Below, one piece after another: positions 7,330 to 15,420 of a stretch of 64,000 bases of DNA (its first letter is position 1; each line of letters begins with the position of its first letter). The stretch is from JAJKJG01 sp036389455 (lineage in GTDB: Bacteria; Pseudomonadota; Alphaproteobacteria; Rhizobiales; Beijerinckiaceae): positions 7,489 through 71,488 of the forward strand of contig DASVPW010000210.1 in assembly GCA_036389455.1 (NCBI GenBank), in the 5' to 3' direction. A program made the translations under genes and the position numbers. The notes below the pieces were generated by a model. The model searched no databases and was not told where the DNA came from. It saw only the letters and a list, made by a program, of their open reading frames with translations.

Positions 7330-8627
7330 CCCGCGGCTGCGATCGGCGATTGATCGTCCGGTCGAGGCCGGAGCCGGGCGTGGCGGGGAGCAAGGGAAGG
7401 CGGGCCCTCGTGATCGGGGGCTCGATGAGCGGCCTGTTCGCGGGCCTCCTGCTCGGCCGTCGCGGCTGGGACGCGACCATCTTCGAGCGCTCGCCGGTGC
7501 CGATGGCCGGGCGCGGCGCCGGCATCATCACGCATCCGGAGCTGCGCGCGGCGCTCGGCAAAGCCGGCATCGGCGTCGGCGCCGACCTCGGCGTGCCGAT
7601 CGCGCTCAGGCGCACCCTCGACCGCGACGGGCGCGTCGTCGGGGAGCATCCCTGCCCGCAGATCGCCACCTCCTGGAACAAGCTTTTCGAGATGCTGCGA
7701 GGCGGCTTCCCGGACGAGCATTACCGGCTCGGCAAGGAGCTGGTGCGGGTCGAGGAGCGCGGAGGCGAGGTCGCGGCGCACTTCGCGGACGGCACGGCGG
7801 AGGCGGGCGATGTTCTCGTGGCGGCGGACGGGTTCCGCTCGAGCGTGCGGGCGCAGCTCCTGCCCGAGGTGCAGCCGCTCTACGCCGGCTACGTCGCCTG
7901 GCGCGGGCTCGTCCCCGAGAGCGCCTTCCCGGCGGACGTGCACCGCGACCTCTTCGACTATTTCGCCTTCTGCCTGCCTCTCGGCGAGCAGATGCTGGGC
8001 TACCCGGTCGCCGGCCCCGGCAACGACCTGCGCCCGGGGCACCGCTGGTACAACCTCGTCTGGTACCGACCGGCCGACGAAGCGGCCGAGCTGCCGCGCC
8101 TCCTCACGGACGAGAGCGGGCATACCCACGCCCTCTCGATCCCCCCTCCCCTCATCGCGCGGAGCGTGGTGGCCGAGATGCGGGCGCACGCCGAGGCGGT
8201 GCTGGCGCCGCAGTTCCGCGCCCTCGTGCGCCTTGCGGAGCAGCCCTTCCTGCAGCCGATCTACGACCTCGAGACGCCGCGCATGGCGCTCGGCCGCGTG
8301 GCGCTGATCGGCGACGCCGCGTTCGTCGCGCGCCCGCACGTCGGCGCCGGCGTCGCGAAGGCCGCGGACGACGCCATCGCGCTCGCCGCCGCCCTCGATG
8401 CGCACGGCGACGTCGCGGCGGCGCTCGCGGCCTTCGAGGCCGAGCGCATCGGCATCGGCCGCCGCATCATCGAGCGCGCCCGGCACCTCGGCGCCTACAT
8501 GCGCACGCGCTTCGCTACGGCCGAGGAGCAGGCCCTCGCCGAGCGCCACCACGGCCCGCAGGCGGTGATGAGCGAGACGGCGGTGCTGGATTTTCTAAAC
8601 GCGCAGCCGCCCACCTCCCCCCTTTAG
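7326..8627 (+). CDS. FAD-dependent aromatic/heterocyclic monooxygenase
   Basis: This is a 433-residue flavoprotein of the class A hydroxylase group. The FAD dinucleotide fold GGSMSGLFAGLLLGRRGW is near residue 30, the DG-type motif VAADGFRSSVR at about 167-177, and the second FAD motif VALIGDAAFVARPHVGAGVAKAADDA at about 320. The GGS start of the Rossmann loop and the RPHVGAG motif resemble 2,6-dihydroxypyridine 3-monooxygenase-type enzymes. It would hydroxylate an aromatic or heterocyclic acid with NAD(P)H and O2. The start is uncertain: TTG 7326 has the best ribosome site; GTG 7380 is an alternative. It sits alone, upstream of a fold-back repeat. Confidence 0.85.
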   Translation: MTRGCDRRLIVRSRPEPGVAGSKGRRALVIGGSMSGLFAGLLLGRRGWDATIFERSPVPMAGRGAGIITHPELRAALGKAGIGVGADLGVPIALRRTLDRDGRVVGEHPCPQIATSWNKLFEMLRGGFPDEHYRLGKELVRVEERGGEVAAHFADGTAEAGDVLVAADGFRSSVRAQLLPEVQPLYAGYVAWRGLVPESAFPADVHRDLFDYFAFCLPLGEQMLGYPVAGPGNDLRPGHRWYNLVWYRPADEAAELPRLLTDESGHTHALSIPPPLIARSVVAEMRAHAEAVLAPQFRALVRLAEQPFLQPIYDLETPRMALGRVALIGDAAFVARPHVGAGVAKAADDAIALAAALDAHGDVAAALAAFEAERIGIGRRIIERARHLGAYMRTRFATAEEQALAERHHGPQAVMSETAVLDFLNAQPPTSPL

Positions 8628-8778
8628 CGAGAGCTCTGCGAACAGGTTCGGCGCCGCTTCGCGGCAAGTTCTTGCGCTGGATCCCGGGTCGCATTCCGCT
8701 TCGCTTCATGCGGCCGGGAAAGAGCCGGAGGGTTGGCGATGAGAGAGAACCTTTCCATCGCTCCTTTCCCGGAACCGG

Positions 8779-9078
8779 ATTCACACATGTCCAGCGAGGA
8801 GGGCGCCTCCCTCCCCCCGCTCGCGAAGCGAGTGGCGGGGAGGGGTAGGGGTGGGGGGTGGCTGGGCCAGGTGAGATCGCGACGAAGCGCGCGGGCGGTT
8901 GGGCCAGGGCACCCATCGACGCCGCGTCTCGTCGTCGGCGAAGAGCCTCGGGGAAGCACCCCCCACCCCGCTCGGGCTTCGCCCCGAGTCGGCCCTCCCC
9001 GCCACTCGCGTCGCGAGCGGGGGCGGGAGGAGGCGCGCTTTGCCATCTCAGAGGGGCCCATGAAGTAGATGTGTGAAT
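8779..9078. repeat. Fold-back palindromic element with 10-base terminal inverted repeats
   Basis: ATTCACACAT (8779-8788) and ATGTGTGAAT (9069-9078) are exact inverted repeats. Inside them, the left arm (about 8802-8865, with CTCGCGAAGCGAG and GGCGGGGAGGGG) is largely the reverse complement of the right arm (about 8955-9036, with CCCTCCCCGCC and CTCGCGTCGCGAG). The arms contain the GC-rich palindromic units seen elsewhere in the window. It fills most of the non-coding stretch 8628-9167 between the monooxygenase and amidohydrolase genes; bases 8628-8778 show nothing else. It has no coding capacity, so it may be a MITE-like or REP-type composite. Confidence 0.7.
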
Positions 9079-9094
9079 GCCGTAAAGAGGGCCG

Positions 9095-9160
9095 GCCCTC
9101 TCCCCCTCTCGCCGCTTGGGCCTCCGGCCCGAGTCGGCCCTCCGCCGCTGAGGGGAGGGC
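9095..9160. repeat. GC-rich palindromic element beside the amidohydrolase stop
   Basis: Outer arms GCCCTCTCCCC (9095-9105) and GGGGAGGGC (9152-9160) enclose an inner pairing GGGCC/GGCCC. It belongs to the same sequence type as the elements at 13815, 15270 and 59988. It ends 7 bases from the TGA of the amidohydrolase gene (minus strand), so it would form the 3' end hairpin of that mRNA. Confidence 0.6.
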
Positions 9161-9167
9161 GGGCGCG

Positions 9168-10229
9168 TCACAGCCCCAACAGCCTTTGCGCGTTCCCCCC
9201 GACGATCTTCGCGGTCGTTGCCTCGTCGAACCCCGCCGCGACGACGTGGCCGATGGGGTCGGAGTCCATCATGTCGAAGGGGTAGTCGGTGCCCATGAGG
9301 ATGCGGTCGGCGCCGAAGGTGTCGACGAGGGCGCGCAATTGCCCGGGGGTGAAGACCACCGTGTCGAAATAGACCTTGCGCAGATAGCTCGTCGGCGGGT
9401 TCGGCAGGTCGGCGCGGCAGTCGGAGCGGGCGCCCCAGGCGTGGTCGATGCGGCCCCAGTAGGCGCCGAGATAGCCGCCGCCGTGCACCGCGAGGATCTT
9501 CAGGTCCGGGTGGCGCTCCAGCACGCCGTCGAAGATGAGGTAGTGGAGCGCGATCGTGGTCTCGAGCGGGTTGCCGATGACGTTGTTGAAGTAGAAGCGG
9601 CGAAGCCGCTCGGCGTGTGTGAAGCCGTTCGGGTGGATCACGACGAGCGCGCCGAGTTCTTCCGCCTTCGCCCAGAACGGCGCGAAGGCCGGGTCGGACA
9701 GCTCTCGGCCTGCGACGTTCGTCAGGACCTGCACGCCCTTGAAGCCGAGCGAGCCCATGCAGCGCTCGAGCTCCTTCGCGGCCGCCTCGCCGTCCGGCAT
9801 CGGCACGGTGCCGAGCGCCGTAAAGCGGTCGGGCCGGTGCGCGACGTACTCGGCGAGGCCGTCGTTGACGATGCGGGCCGCCTCGACGGCGATGTCGAGG
9901 GGGACGGTGTAGTAGCACTGCGGCGGCGGCGGCATGACGAGCTGCCGGTCGAGTCCCATGGCGTCGAGGTCAGCGAGGCGCTCGTCGAGGTTCGTGATCC
10001 GGGTCTTGAGGTCGCCCTCCTGCTTGGCGTTCACGGCCTGCGTCTCGGGCGACTGGAAGTGCACGAGGGGGATCGTCGCGGGGTCGAGGTGCGGGGCGAC
10101 GAGCTGCGCCGCCCGCGGCACGCCGACGTGGGAGTGGATGTCGAGGGTGAGGCTCTTCGGCCGCGTCTCGCGGCCGGGGCGGCCGTGCTCGCGCGCCGAG
10201 GTCGCGTCGTACCGGTTCCAGACGTTCAT
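9168..10229 (-). CDS. Amidohydrolase-2 / ACMSD-like decarboxylase
   Basis: This is a 353-residue TIM-barrel metal enzyme of the amidohydrolase-2 family, which includes aminocarboxymuconate-semialdehyde decarboxylase. Metal ligands are visible as H-x-H in LDIHSHVG, the strand-5 histidine in VVIHPNG, a histidine in LAVHGGGYLG and the final aspartate in LMGTDYPFD. It has no signal peptide. The family decarboxylates or hydrolyses ring-cleavage products, which suits the neighbouring FAD monooxygenase and the later catabolic genes; that link is inferred. It starts at ATG 10229 downstream of an unusual tandem repeat, and its mRNA ends in a palindromic element. Confidence 0.88.
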   Translation of the reverse strand: MNVWNRYDATSAREHGRPGRETRPKSLTLDIHSHVGVPRAAQLVAPHLDPATIPLVHFQSPETQAVNAKQEGDLKTRITNLDERLADLDAMGLDRQLVMPPPPQCYYTVPLDIAVEAARIVNDGLAEYVAHRPDRFTALGTVPMPDGEAAAKELERCMGSLGFKGVQVLTNVAGRELSDPAFAPFWAKAEELGALVVIHPNGFTHAERLRRFYFNNVIGNPLETTIALHYLIFDGVLERHPDLKILAVHGGGYLGAYWGRIDHAWGARSDCRADLPNPPTSYLRKVYFDTVVFTPGQLRALVDTFGADRILMGTDYPFDMMDSDPIGHVVAAGFDEATTAKIVGGNAQRLLGL

Positions 10230-10274
10230 GGTGCTGTCCGCCTTCTTGCTCGTGAGTCACGCCGGCTTCATCTT

Positions 10275-10479
10275 ATCCATCGTCCACTGTGACGCAGACT
10301 CGATGCCAGACGTTTTTGTGTTTATCGTCAGGGTGTTACGTGCGTTTCATGGCCGGCGACCGGTCCATCGGTTGTCCACTGTGTCCGCAGGCTCGATGCC
10401 GACCGTTTTTTTGCGTTCCTCGTCAGGATGTTACGTGCATTTTTCCGTGTCGGCGACCGGTCCATCGGTTGTCCACTCC
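10275..10479. repeat. Imperfect tandem repeat, period about 92-97 bases
   Basis: Two near-complete units begin at TCGATGCC (10300 and 10392) and each contain GTTACGTG, then GGCGACCGGTCCATCGG and TTGTCCACT. A partial third unit (TCCATCGTCCACTGTG) precedes them. Spacing of shared blocks drifts from 92 to 97 bases through small indels. The unit contains the dyad ACCG-GTCCAT-CGGT and a T-rich run and is clearly less GC-rich than its surroundings. It fills the 275-base gap between livF and the amidohydrolase gene (both minus strand), so it lies in the amidohydrolase upstream region. Confidence 0.75.
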
Positions 10480-10504
10480 GTCGTACATCATCGTCGTGTG
10501 TCCG

Positions 10505-11224
10505 TCAGAATACGCCGAGGTGTTGCACGACCGCGGCCTCGTCGGCGTGGAGCGCCGCCGGCGTGCCCCGGAACGCCACCGCGCCGGTGTTGATGACGAC
10601 GACCTCGTCGGCAAGCTCGAGGGCGAGCTTGATGTTCTGCTCGACGAGGACGATCGAGAGCCCGTCGCGCTTGAGCCGCGCGATGGTGCGGCCGACCTCG
10701 GCGACGACCTGCGGGGCAAGCCCCTCGGACGGCTCGTCCATGAGGAGCACGCGCGGGTTGCCCATCAGCGCCCGCCCGATCGCCAGCATCTGCTGCTCGC
10801 CGCCGGACAGAAGCCCCGCCGCCTGATGGCGCCGCTCGCCGAGGCGCGGGAACATCGAAAAGACCGTGTCGGCGGTCCAGCGCCGGCTGCCTCCGCCGAC
10901 GGGCCCTCTCGCCGCGACGGCGAGGTTCTCGCGCACGGAGAGGCTGCGGAACACGCGTCGTCCCTGCGGCACGAGGGCGACGCCGCAGGCCGCGATCCTC
11001 TCGGGCGCGCAGTTGGTCACGCTCTCGCCGAACACCGCGACCGCGCCGGCCCGGGCCGGCAAAAGGCCGACCGCCACGTTGAGGCAGGTCGACTTGCCGG
11101 CGCCGTTGCGGCCCAGGAGCCCGAGGAGACGGCCCTCGCTCAAGCCGAAGGAGACCCCGTGCAGGACGTGGCTGTCGCCGTAGAAGGCGTCGACGCCGGC
11201 GAGCGACAGGGCCTCAGCCGCCAA
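10505..11224 (-). CDS. livF: LivF, branched-chain-amino-acid-type ABC ATPase
   Basis: This is a 239-residue cytoplasmic ATPase. It shows Walker A GRNGAGKST, Q-loop region LVPQGRRVF typical of LivF, signature LSGGEQQM and Walker B VLLMDEPSEGLAP followed by the switch region VEQN. It pairs with LivG to energise the LivHM channel. It overlaps the end of livG by 11 bases and is the last gene of livKHMGF. The family imports Leu/Ile/Val but also many carboxylates and aromatic acids, so the substrate is open. Confidence 0.93.
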   Translation of the reverse strand: MAAEALSLAGVDAFYGDSHVLHGVSFGLSEGRLLGLLGRNGAGKSTCLNVAVGLLPARAGAVAVFGESVTNCAPERIAACGVALVPQGRRVFRSLSVRENLAVAARGPVGGGSRRWTADTVFSMFPRLGERRHQAAGLLSGGEQQMLAIGRALMGNPRVLLMDEPSEGLAPQVVAEVGRTIARLKRDGLSIVLVEQNIKLALELADEVVVINTGAVAFRGTPAALHADEAAVVQHLGVF

Positions 11225-11951
11225 GGTAGACCTCCCTCGTTCGGGGGTCGTTCACGACCTCGCTGCGCGTGCCCTCGACCACGGTCTCGCCGAAGTGCAG
11301 GAGGGTGATGCGGTCGGCGAAGTCGAGGGCGACGTCCATGTCGTGCTCGATCATGACGATCGTCACGTCCCGCGGGATCGAGAACAGGAGCCGGCGCACC
11401 TCGCGGCGCTCGTCGATGGAGAGCCCGGCGAAGGGCTCGTCGAGGAGGAGCACCTTGGGCTCCTGCGCCAGCGCCATGGCGATCTCGACCCGGCGCCGCT
11501 CGCCGTAGGAGGTCTGCGACAGCGGGCGGTCGGCGAGCTCCGCGAGGCCGACCTGCGAGAGCGCCGCCAGCGCCCGCTCGCGGATGCTCTCTTGGCGGTC
11601 GAGGTCGACGAGGGGGTTCCAGCGCAGGGGGGAGAGCCCGAGCAGCGCGAGAACGACGTTGCGCAGGAGCGTGTCGCCGGGGAAGAGCGTGATGATCTGG
11701 TAGGTGCGCGCGAGCCCGAGGTGCGCCCGCCGTCTGCTCGGAAGGCGGGTGATGTCCTGCCCGAAGAGGCGGACCGTGCCGCCGTTGGGCTTGAGGTCGC
11801 CGGTGACGAGGTTGAACAGGGTCGTCTTGCCGGCCCCGTTCGGGCCGATGATGAGGCGGCGCTCGCCGGGGTCGACCGAAAGGCTGACGCCACGGGTCAC
11901 GTGCAGCCCGCCGAAGCTCTTGGTCAGCCTCTCGATCGCAAGGGCGCTCAC
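11214..11951 (-). CDS. livG: LivG, branched-chain-amino-acid-type ABC ATPase
   Basis: This is a 245-residue ATPase starting with GTG 11951, whose TGA-overlap with livM (GTGA) implies coupled translation. It shows Walker A GPNGAGKTT, the LivG-type ARTYQIITLFPGDTLLRNV segment, signature region SYGERRRVEIAMAL, Walker B VLLLDEPFAGL and switch histidine in MIEHDMD. It is the partner of LivF. The much longer open frame continuing upstream to 12872 is a high-GC artefact over livM. Confidence 0.93.
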   Translation of the reverse strand: MSALAIERLTKSFGGLHVTRGVSLSVDPGERRLIIGPNGAGKTTLFNLVTGDLKPNGGTVRLFGQDITRLPSRRRAHLGLARTYQIITLFPGDTLLRNVVLALLGLSPLRWNPLVDLDRQESIRERALAALSQVGLAELADRPLSQTSYGERRRVEIAMALAQEPKVLLLDEPFAGLSIDERREVRRLLFSIPRDVTIVMIEHDMDVALDFADRITLLHFGETVVEGTRSEVVNDPRTREVYLGG

Positions 11952-12940
11952 GGCGCGCCTCCGGACGGCTGCGGCGCCGGGGCGGAGCGGGAGCGCACGG
12001 CGCGCCAGCCGGTCCGCGTCAGGCGCACGCAGCCCGGCACGAGCCCTTCGGGCATGAAGGTGATGATGACGACGAAGATGACGCCGAGCACGAGGTTCCA
12101 GCGCTCGACGTAGGCCGAGACGACGTTCTTCATCACGATGACGATGACGGCGCCGGCGATGGGGCCGAGCAGCGTCGCGGTGCCCCCCGAGATCACCATC
12201 AAGAGCGCCTCGGCCGAGGTCTGCAGCGCCACCACCTGCGGGCTGATGAACTGGTTGTAGTAGACGAACAAAAGGCCGGCGACCCCCGTCCAGAAGCCGG
12301 AGAACAGGAAGGCGAGAAAGCGGATCAGCCAGACGTGGTAGCCGAGCGCGCTCATGCGCCGGGGCTGGTCGCGGGTGCCGCGCAGGCTCGCCCCGAAGGG
12401 CGAGCGAACGAACAGCCGCATCGACAGGAGGCAAAGGGCGAAGACGATGAGCGTCGCGTAGTAGAACGAGGCGGAGCCGGCGAGAGAGAGACCGAAGGGC
12501 GCGGGCCTGCTCGGCAGGTTCACGCCGTTGTCGCCGTTGGTGAGGCTCGCCCAGCGGTAGGCGATGCCCCACAGGATCTGGCCGAGGGCCAGCGTGATCA
12601 TGAGGAAGCCGATGCCGGTCGAGCGCAGCGACAGCACGGCGAAGACCGCCGCGGTCGCGAGCGTCGCGAGGAGCGCCGTCGCGACCGCGGCGAGGTGCCC
12701 TTGTCCGGCCGCGACCATGAGGCCCGCGGCGTAGCCCGCCATGCCGAAGAGCCCGGCGTGGCCGAGCGACACGAGGCCGCCATAGCCGACGAGGACGTTG
12801 AGGGCGAGAGCGAAGACGGCCCAGAAGAGAATCTGGCTCGCGACGTTCACGTAATAGGGATTGCCGACCCACAAGGGCAGCGTCGCAAGCAGCGCGAGCG
12901 CGGCGGCGAGCGCCGTCGACCGCAGGGCCGACGCCGTCAC
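11948..12940 (-). CDS. livM: LivM, ABC permease
   Basis: This is a 330-residue inner-membrane permease with about nine hydrophobic segments and the LivM signature LNVLVGYGGLVSLGHAGLFGMAGYAAG near residues 50-76. The C-terminal half has LAFLFSGFWTGVAGLLFVYYNQFISP and SGGTATLLGPIAGAVIVI. It forms the channel with LivH. It starts at GTG 12940, overlapping the livH stop as GTGA. The C-terminal tail is Arg/Pro-rich and cytoplasmic. Confidence 0.92.
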   Translation of the reverse strand: MTASALRSTALAAALALLATLPLWVGNPYYVNVASQILFWAVFALALNVLVGYGGLVSLGHAGLFGMAGYAAGLMVAAGQGHLAAVATALLATLATAAVFAVLSLRSTGIGFLMITLALGQILWGIAYRWASLTNGDNGVNLPSRPAPFGLSLAGSASFYYATLIVFALCLLSMRLFVRSPFGASLRGTRDQPRRMSALGYHVWLIRFLAFLFSGFWTGVAGLLFVYYNQFISPQVVALQTSAEALLMVISGGTATLLGPIAGAVIVIVMKNVVSAYVERWNLVLGVIFVVIITFMPEGLVPGCVRLTRTGWRAVRSRSAPAPQPSGGAP

Positions 12941-13797
12941 GACGCCGCCCTGCCGAACAGCCCCTGCGGGCGAAGGACGAGGGCGAGGAGCATCGGCAGG
13001 AACAGGATCACGTAGGCGAGGTCCGGGGCCATCGCCTGCCCGAAGTTGTAGAGGAAGCCGATGATGAAGCTGCCGGCCAGCGCCCCGACGAGGCTGCCCG
13101 TCCCGCCGAGGATCACGATGATGAGGGCGAGCGGCAGCATCTCGGCATCGAGCCCGGGATAGACCGAGAGGTAGGGCGCCCCCATCACGCCCGCGAAGCC
13201 GGCAAGCCCCGCGCCGAGGCAGAAGATCAGCGTGAACAGCCGCGACACCTTGATGCCGACGACCCGGGCGATCGGCGCATCGTCGACGCCGGCGCGGATC
13301 ATGGCGCCGAGGCGCGTGCGCTCGATCATGAGCCACAGGACGACCGCGACCACGACCGCGACGGCGACGATCGCGAGGCGGTAGAGAGGGAAGAACAGGC
13401 CGAAGGCGTTGACGACCCCCTGCAATTGCGGCGGGGTCGGCGGCTGGAGCGGATCGCCGGTCCACACCATGAGGCACACGTCCGCGACGATGAAGGAGAG
13501 ACCGAGCGTCAGGAGCACTTGCGCGAGCTCCTGTCCGGCCAAGCGCCGCAGCAGCACCCGCTCGATCAGGCCGCCGATCACCACCATGACGGCGGCGCTC
13601 AAGAGCGCCGCAAGCCAGAAGTTCATGCCGCGCCCGAGGAACGTCGCCCCAAGATAGGCGCCGAGCATGAAGAACGAGCCGTGCATGAGGTTCGGGATAC
13701 GCATCAGCCCGAAGATCAGCGAGAACCCCGCCGAGAGCAGGAACAGGAGCCCCCCGAGCGCGACGCTGTTCACCCCGAGGGTGAGCCAGAGGGTCAT
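12937..13797 (-). CDS. livH: LivH, ABC permease
   Basis: This is a 286-residue permease with about eight membrane segments: GVNSVALGGLLFLLSAGFSLIFGLMRIPNLMHGSFFMLGAYLG at the N-terminus, the cytoplasmic loop AMIRAGVDDAPIARVVGIKVSRLF that contacts the ATPases, and ALIIVILGGTGSLVGALAGSFIIGF near the end. It is the first gene after the binding-protein gene, separated by 88 bases that contain a palindromic element. Confidence 0.92.
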   Translation of the reverse strand: MTLWLTLGVNSVALGGLLFLLSAGFSLIFGLMRIPNLMHGSFFMLGAYLGATFLGRGMNFWLAALLSAAVMVVIGGLIERVLLRRLAGQELAQVLLTLGLSFIVADVCLMVWTGDPLQPPTPPQLQGVVNAFGLFFPLYRLAIVAVAVVVAVVLWLMIERTRLGAMIRAGVDDAPIARVVGIKVSRLFTLIFCLGAGLAGFAGVMGAPYLSVYPGLDAEMLPLALIIVILGGTGSLVGALAGSFIIGFLYNFGQAMAPDLAYVILFLPMLLALVLRPQGLFGRAAS

Positions 13798-13814
13798 CGC
13801 CGCGTGGTCCGGAA

Positions 13815-13841
13815 TCCTTCCCCGCGGAGCGGGGGAGAGGA
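13815..13841. repeat. Short palindromic (REP-like) element between livK and livH
   Basis: CTTCCCCGC and GCGGGGGAG pair around GAG in the gap between the binding-protein stop and livH. It is the shortest copy of the CTCTCCCCGC...GCGGGGAGAG family. It would form a hairpin 44 bases after the binding-protein stop in the mRNA. Confidence 0.6.
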
Positions 13842-13885
13842 TACTTTCGACGCTTCAAAACTCATCCGCAGCGCCCGATCCTGCC

Positions 13886-15124
13886 TTACTGCAAATTCTT
13901 CGCCGGCGGGTTGTCGCGGGAGTAGACGGGTTGCTTCAGGAACTCGGCCGGCGGGTAGGTCCAGAACTGGCTCACCTTCGGGTAGGTCTTGATCGTGGTG
14001 TTGACGAGCCTGCCGTCCTTCTTCTCGCAGCGGCGCACGAAGACGTTGCCGACGACGTTGCCGCCCTCGTCGAAGGCGATCGGCCCGCGCGGGGTGTCAT
14101 CGAGGGAGAGGGCGTGGAGCGCCGCGTTGAGCGCCTTCTTGTCGTCGCCGTTGCCTGACTTCGCGATCGCCGCCTCGACGCACTGGCCGGCGACGTACAT
14201 GCCGGCCGAGTAGGCACCGGGGAGCACGTCGTAGTCCTTCGCCATCGCGGCGACGAAGCGCTTGTTCGAGGGCGTGTCGTGGTCGGCGGTGTAGTAGCTC
14301 GCCGAGATGACGCCGACCGCCTCGTCGCCGACGCTCTTCAGGAGCGCATCGTCCATGGCGGTCCATCCGGCGGTCAGCGGAATGCGGGCCTTGAGGCCGA
14401 GGTCGGCGTAGGAGCGCATGAACTTCACCGGGTTCGAGCCCGCGAAGCCGTTGAACACGCCCTCGACGTCGCCGATCTGGGCGATGTAGGGGGTGTAGTC
14501 GGGCGTCACGAGCGGCGGCCACAGCTTCTTGACGATCTTCCCGCCGTTGTCCTCGAAGACGCGCTGAAACGCCGCGCACTGCTCGTGGCCGAAGGCGAAG
14601 TCCTCCGAGATCGTCGCCATGCGCTTCAGGCCCATCTCCTTCAGGGCGTAGTCGGCCATCACGTGCGAGCACTGGCCGGAGGTCGCGGACGGGCGGATCA
14701 CCCAGGGGTTGACCTTGCGCTGCGTCACGTCCTCGGCGGCGGCGAGGCTGATGAGCGGCGTCTCCTGCGCGCGCACGTAGTCCGTGATGGCGAGGAGCTC
14801 GAAGGCGGCGAGGGGCCCCAGGATGATGTTGACCTTGTCGCGCTCGATCAACTCCTGCGCCTTGGTCTTGGCGCCGGCCGGGTTGCCGCCGGTGTCGGCC
14901 ACGAGAAGCTCGACCTTACGGCCGGCGAGCGTCGAGCCCTTCTCCTTGAGGAAGACCGCGATGCCCTGCTCCATCTGGATGCCGCCCTGGGCGAGCGGCC
15001 CGGTCTTGACCGTGAGAAGCCCGATCTTGAACGGCGCGCTCTGCGCCCGCGCGACGGCCGGCATAGCAAGGGCAGCGCCAGAGGCGAGGAGGCCTTCGAG
15101 CACGGTGCGGCGGCGGATGGTCAT
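13886..15124 (-). CDS. LivK-type periplasmic substrate-binding protein
   Basis: This is a 412-residue binding protein. The N-terminus MTIRRRTVLEGLLASGAALAMPAVARAQ carries twin arginines and a hydrophobic stretch ending ARA-Q, suggesting Tat or Sec export with cleavage near residue 28. The mature part has the type 1 periplasmic fold (PFKIGLLTVKTGPLAQGG, VNIILGPLAAFELLAI). It delivers the substrate to LivHMGF. It is the first gene of the operon; its leader (15125-15277) is unusually structured. Related proteins often bind aromatic or short-chain acids, so amino acid binding should not be assumed. Confidence 0.9.
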   Translation of the reverse strand: MTIRRRTVLEGLLASGAALAMPAVARAQSAPFKIGLLTVKTGPLAQGGIQMEQGIAVFLKEKGSTLAGRKVELLVADTGGNPAGAKTKAQELIERDKVNIILGPLAAFELLAITDYVRAQETPLISLAAAEDVTQRKVNPWVIRPSATSGQCSHVMADYALKEMGLKRMATISEDFAFGHEQCAAFQRVFEDNGGKIVKKLWPPLVTPDYTPYIAQIGDVEGVFNGFAGSNPVKFMRSYADLGLKARIPLTAGWTAMDDALLKSVGDEAVGVISASYYTADHDTPSNKRFVAAMAKDYDVLPGAYSAGMYVAGQCVEAAIAKSGNGDDKKALNAALHALSLDDTPRGPIAFDEGGNVVGNVFVRRCEKKDGRLVNTTIKTYPKVSQFWTYPPAEFLKQPVYSRDNPPAKNLQ

Positions 15125-15204
15125 GGGCGTCCCTCTCTCCTTCGGCTCTCAAGGAGCTTGTTGTGACCCGATGATGCATGTTGCGGCGGCGAGCGCAATT
15201 TGGC

Positions 15205-15265
15205 GGCGCGGCCTTCGGCCCGGTTCGCGATAAAATGAACTGCTGAGCCAGATCAGGTTCCGTAA
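15205..15265 (-). promoter_or_regulatory. Structured leader candidate upstream of the liv operon
   Basis: Read on the minus strand, GAACCTGATCTGG is followed by CTCAG and GTTC (two short pairings, GAAC/GTTC and CTGA/TCAG), then ATTTTATCGCGAACC and the tetraloop-like hairpin GGCCGAAGGCC. The stretch is less GC-rich than its flanks and looks like an RNA leader or operator. It starts with a sequence close to the 3' half of a thiamine-pyrophosphate riboswitch, but the other half is absent. Confidence 0.35.
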
Positions 15266-15269
15266 TGGC

Positions 15270-15420
15270 GCCTTCTCCTCTCCCGCGCAGCGGGGAGAGG
15301 TCGAGTCCGCGAAGCGGACCGGGTGAGGGGCGGGGGCCACGCTCCTCAGCTCCCCCGGCCCCTCACCCGCTCGCCTTCGGCGAGTCGGCCTCTCCCCGCA
15401 AGCGGGGAGAGGAGGAGCGC
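15270..15420. repeat. Double palindromic (REP-like) element overlapping a gene end
   Basis: Two hairpins, CTCTCCCGC/GCGGGGAGAG (15280-15301) and CTCTCCCCGC/GCGGGGAGAG (15390-15411), point outward from two inner units TCCGCGAAGCGGA and CTCGCCTTCGGCGAG with CCGGGTGAGGGG and CCCCTCACCCG between them. The whole is a nested inverted repeat of about 150 bases. Its left part is intergenic; its right part is translated as the last residues of the dehydrogenase that stops at 15363. Confidence 0.75.

Noticed and set aside
8800..9160. CRISPR array
   Set aside because: The repeated units are palindromes in inverted order with no regular spacing or unique spacers, and no cas gene is present.
15205..15265. 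Thiamine-pyrophosphate riboswitch
   Set aside because: GAACCTGATCTGG resembles its 3' half, but the CTGAGA box and the ACCC partner are missing and the downstream genes are not thiamine genes. Kept only as a generic leader candidate.
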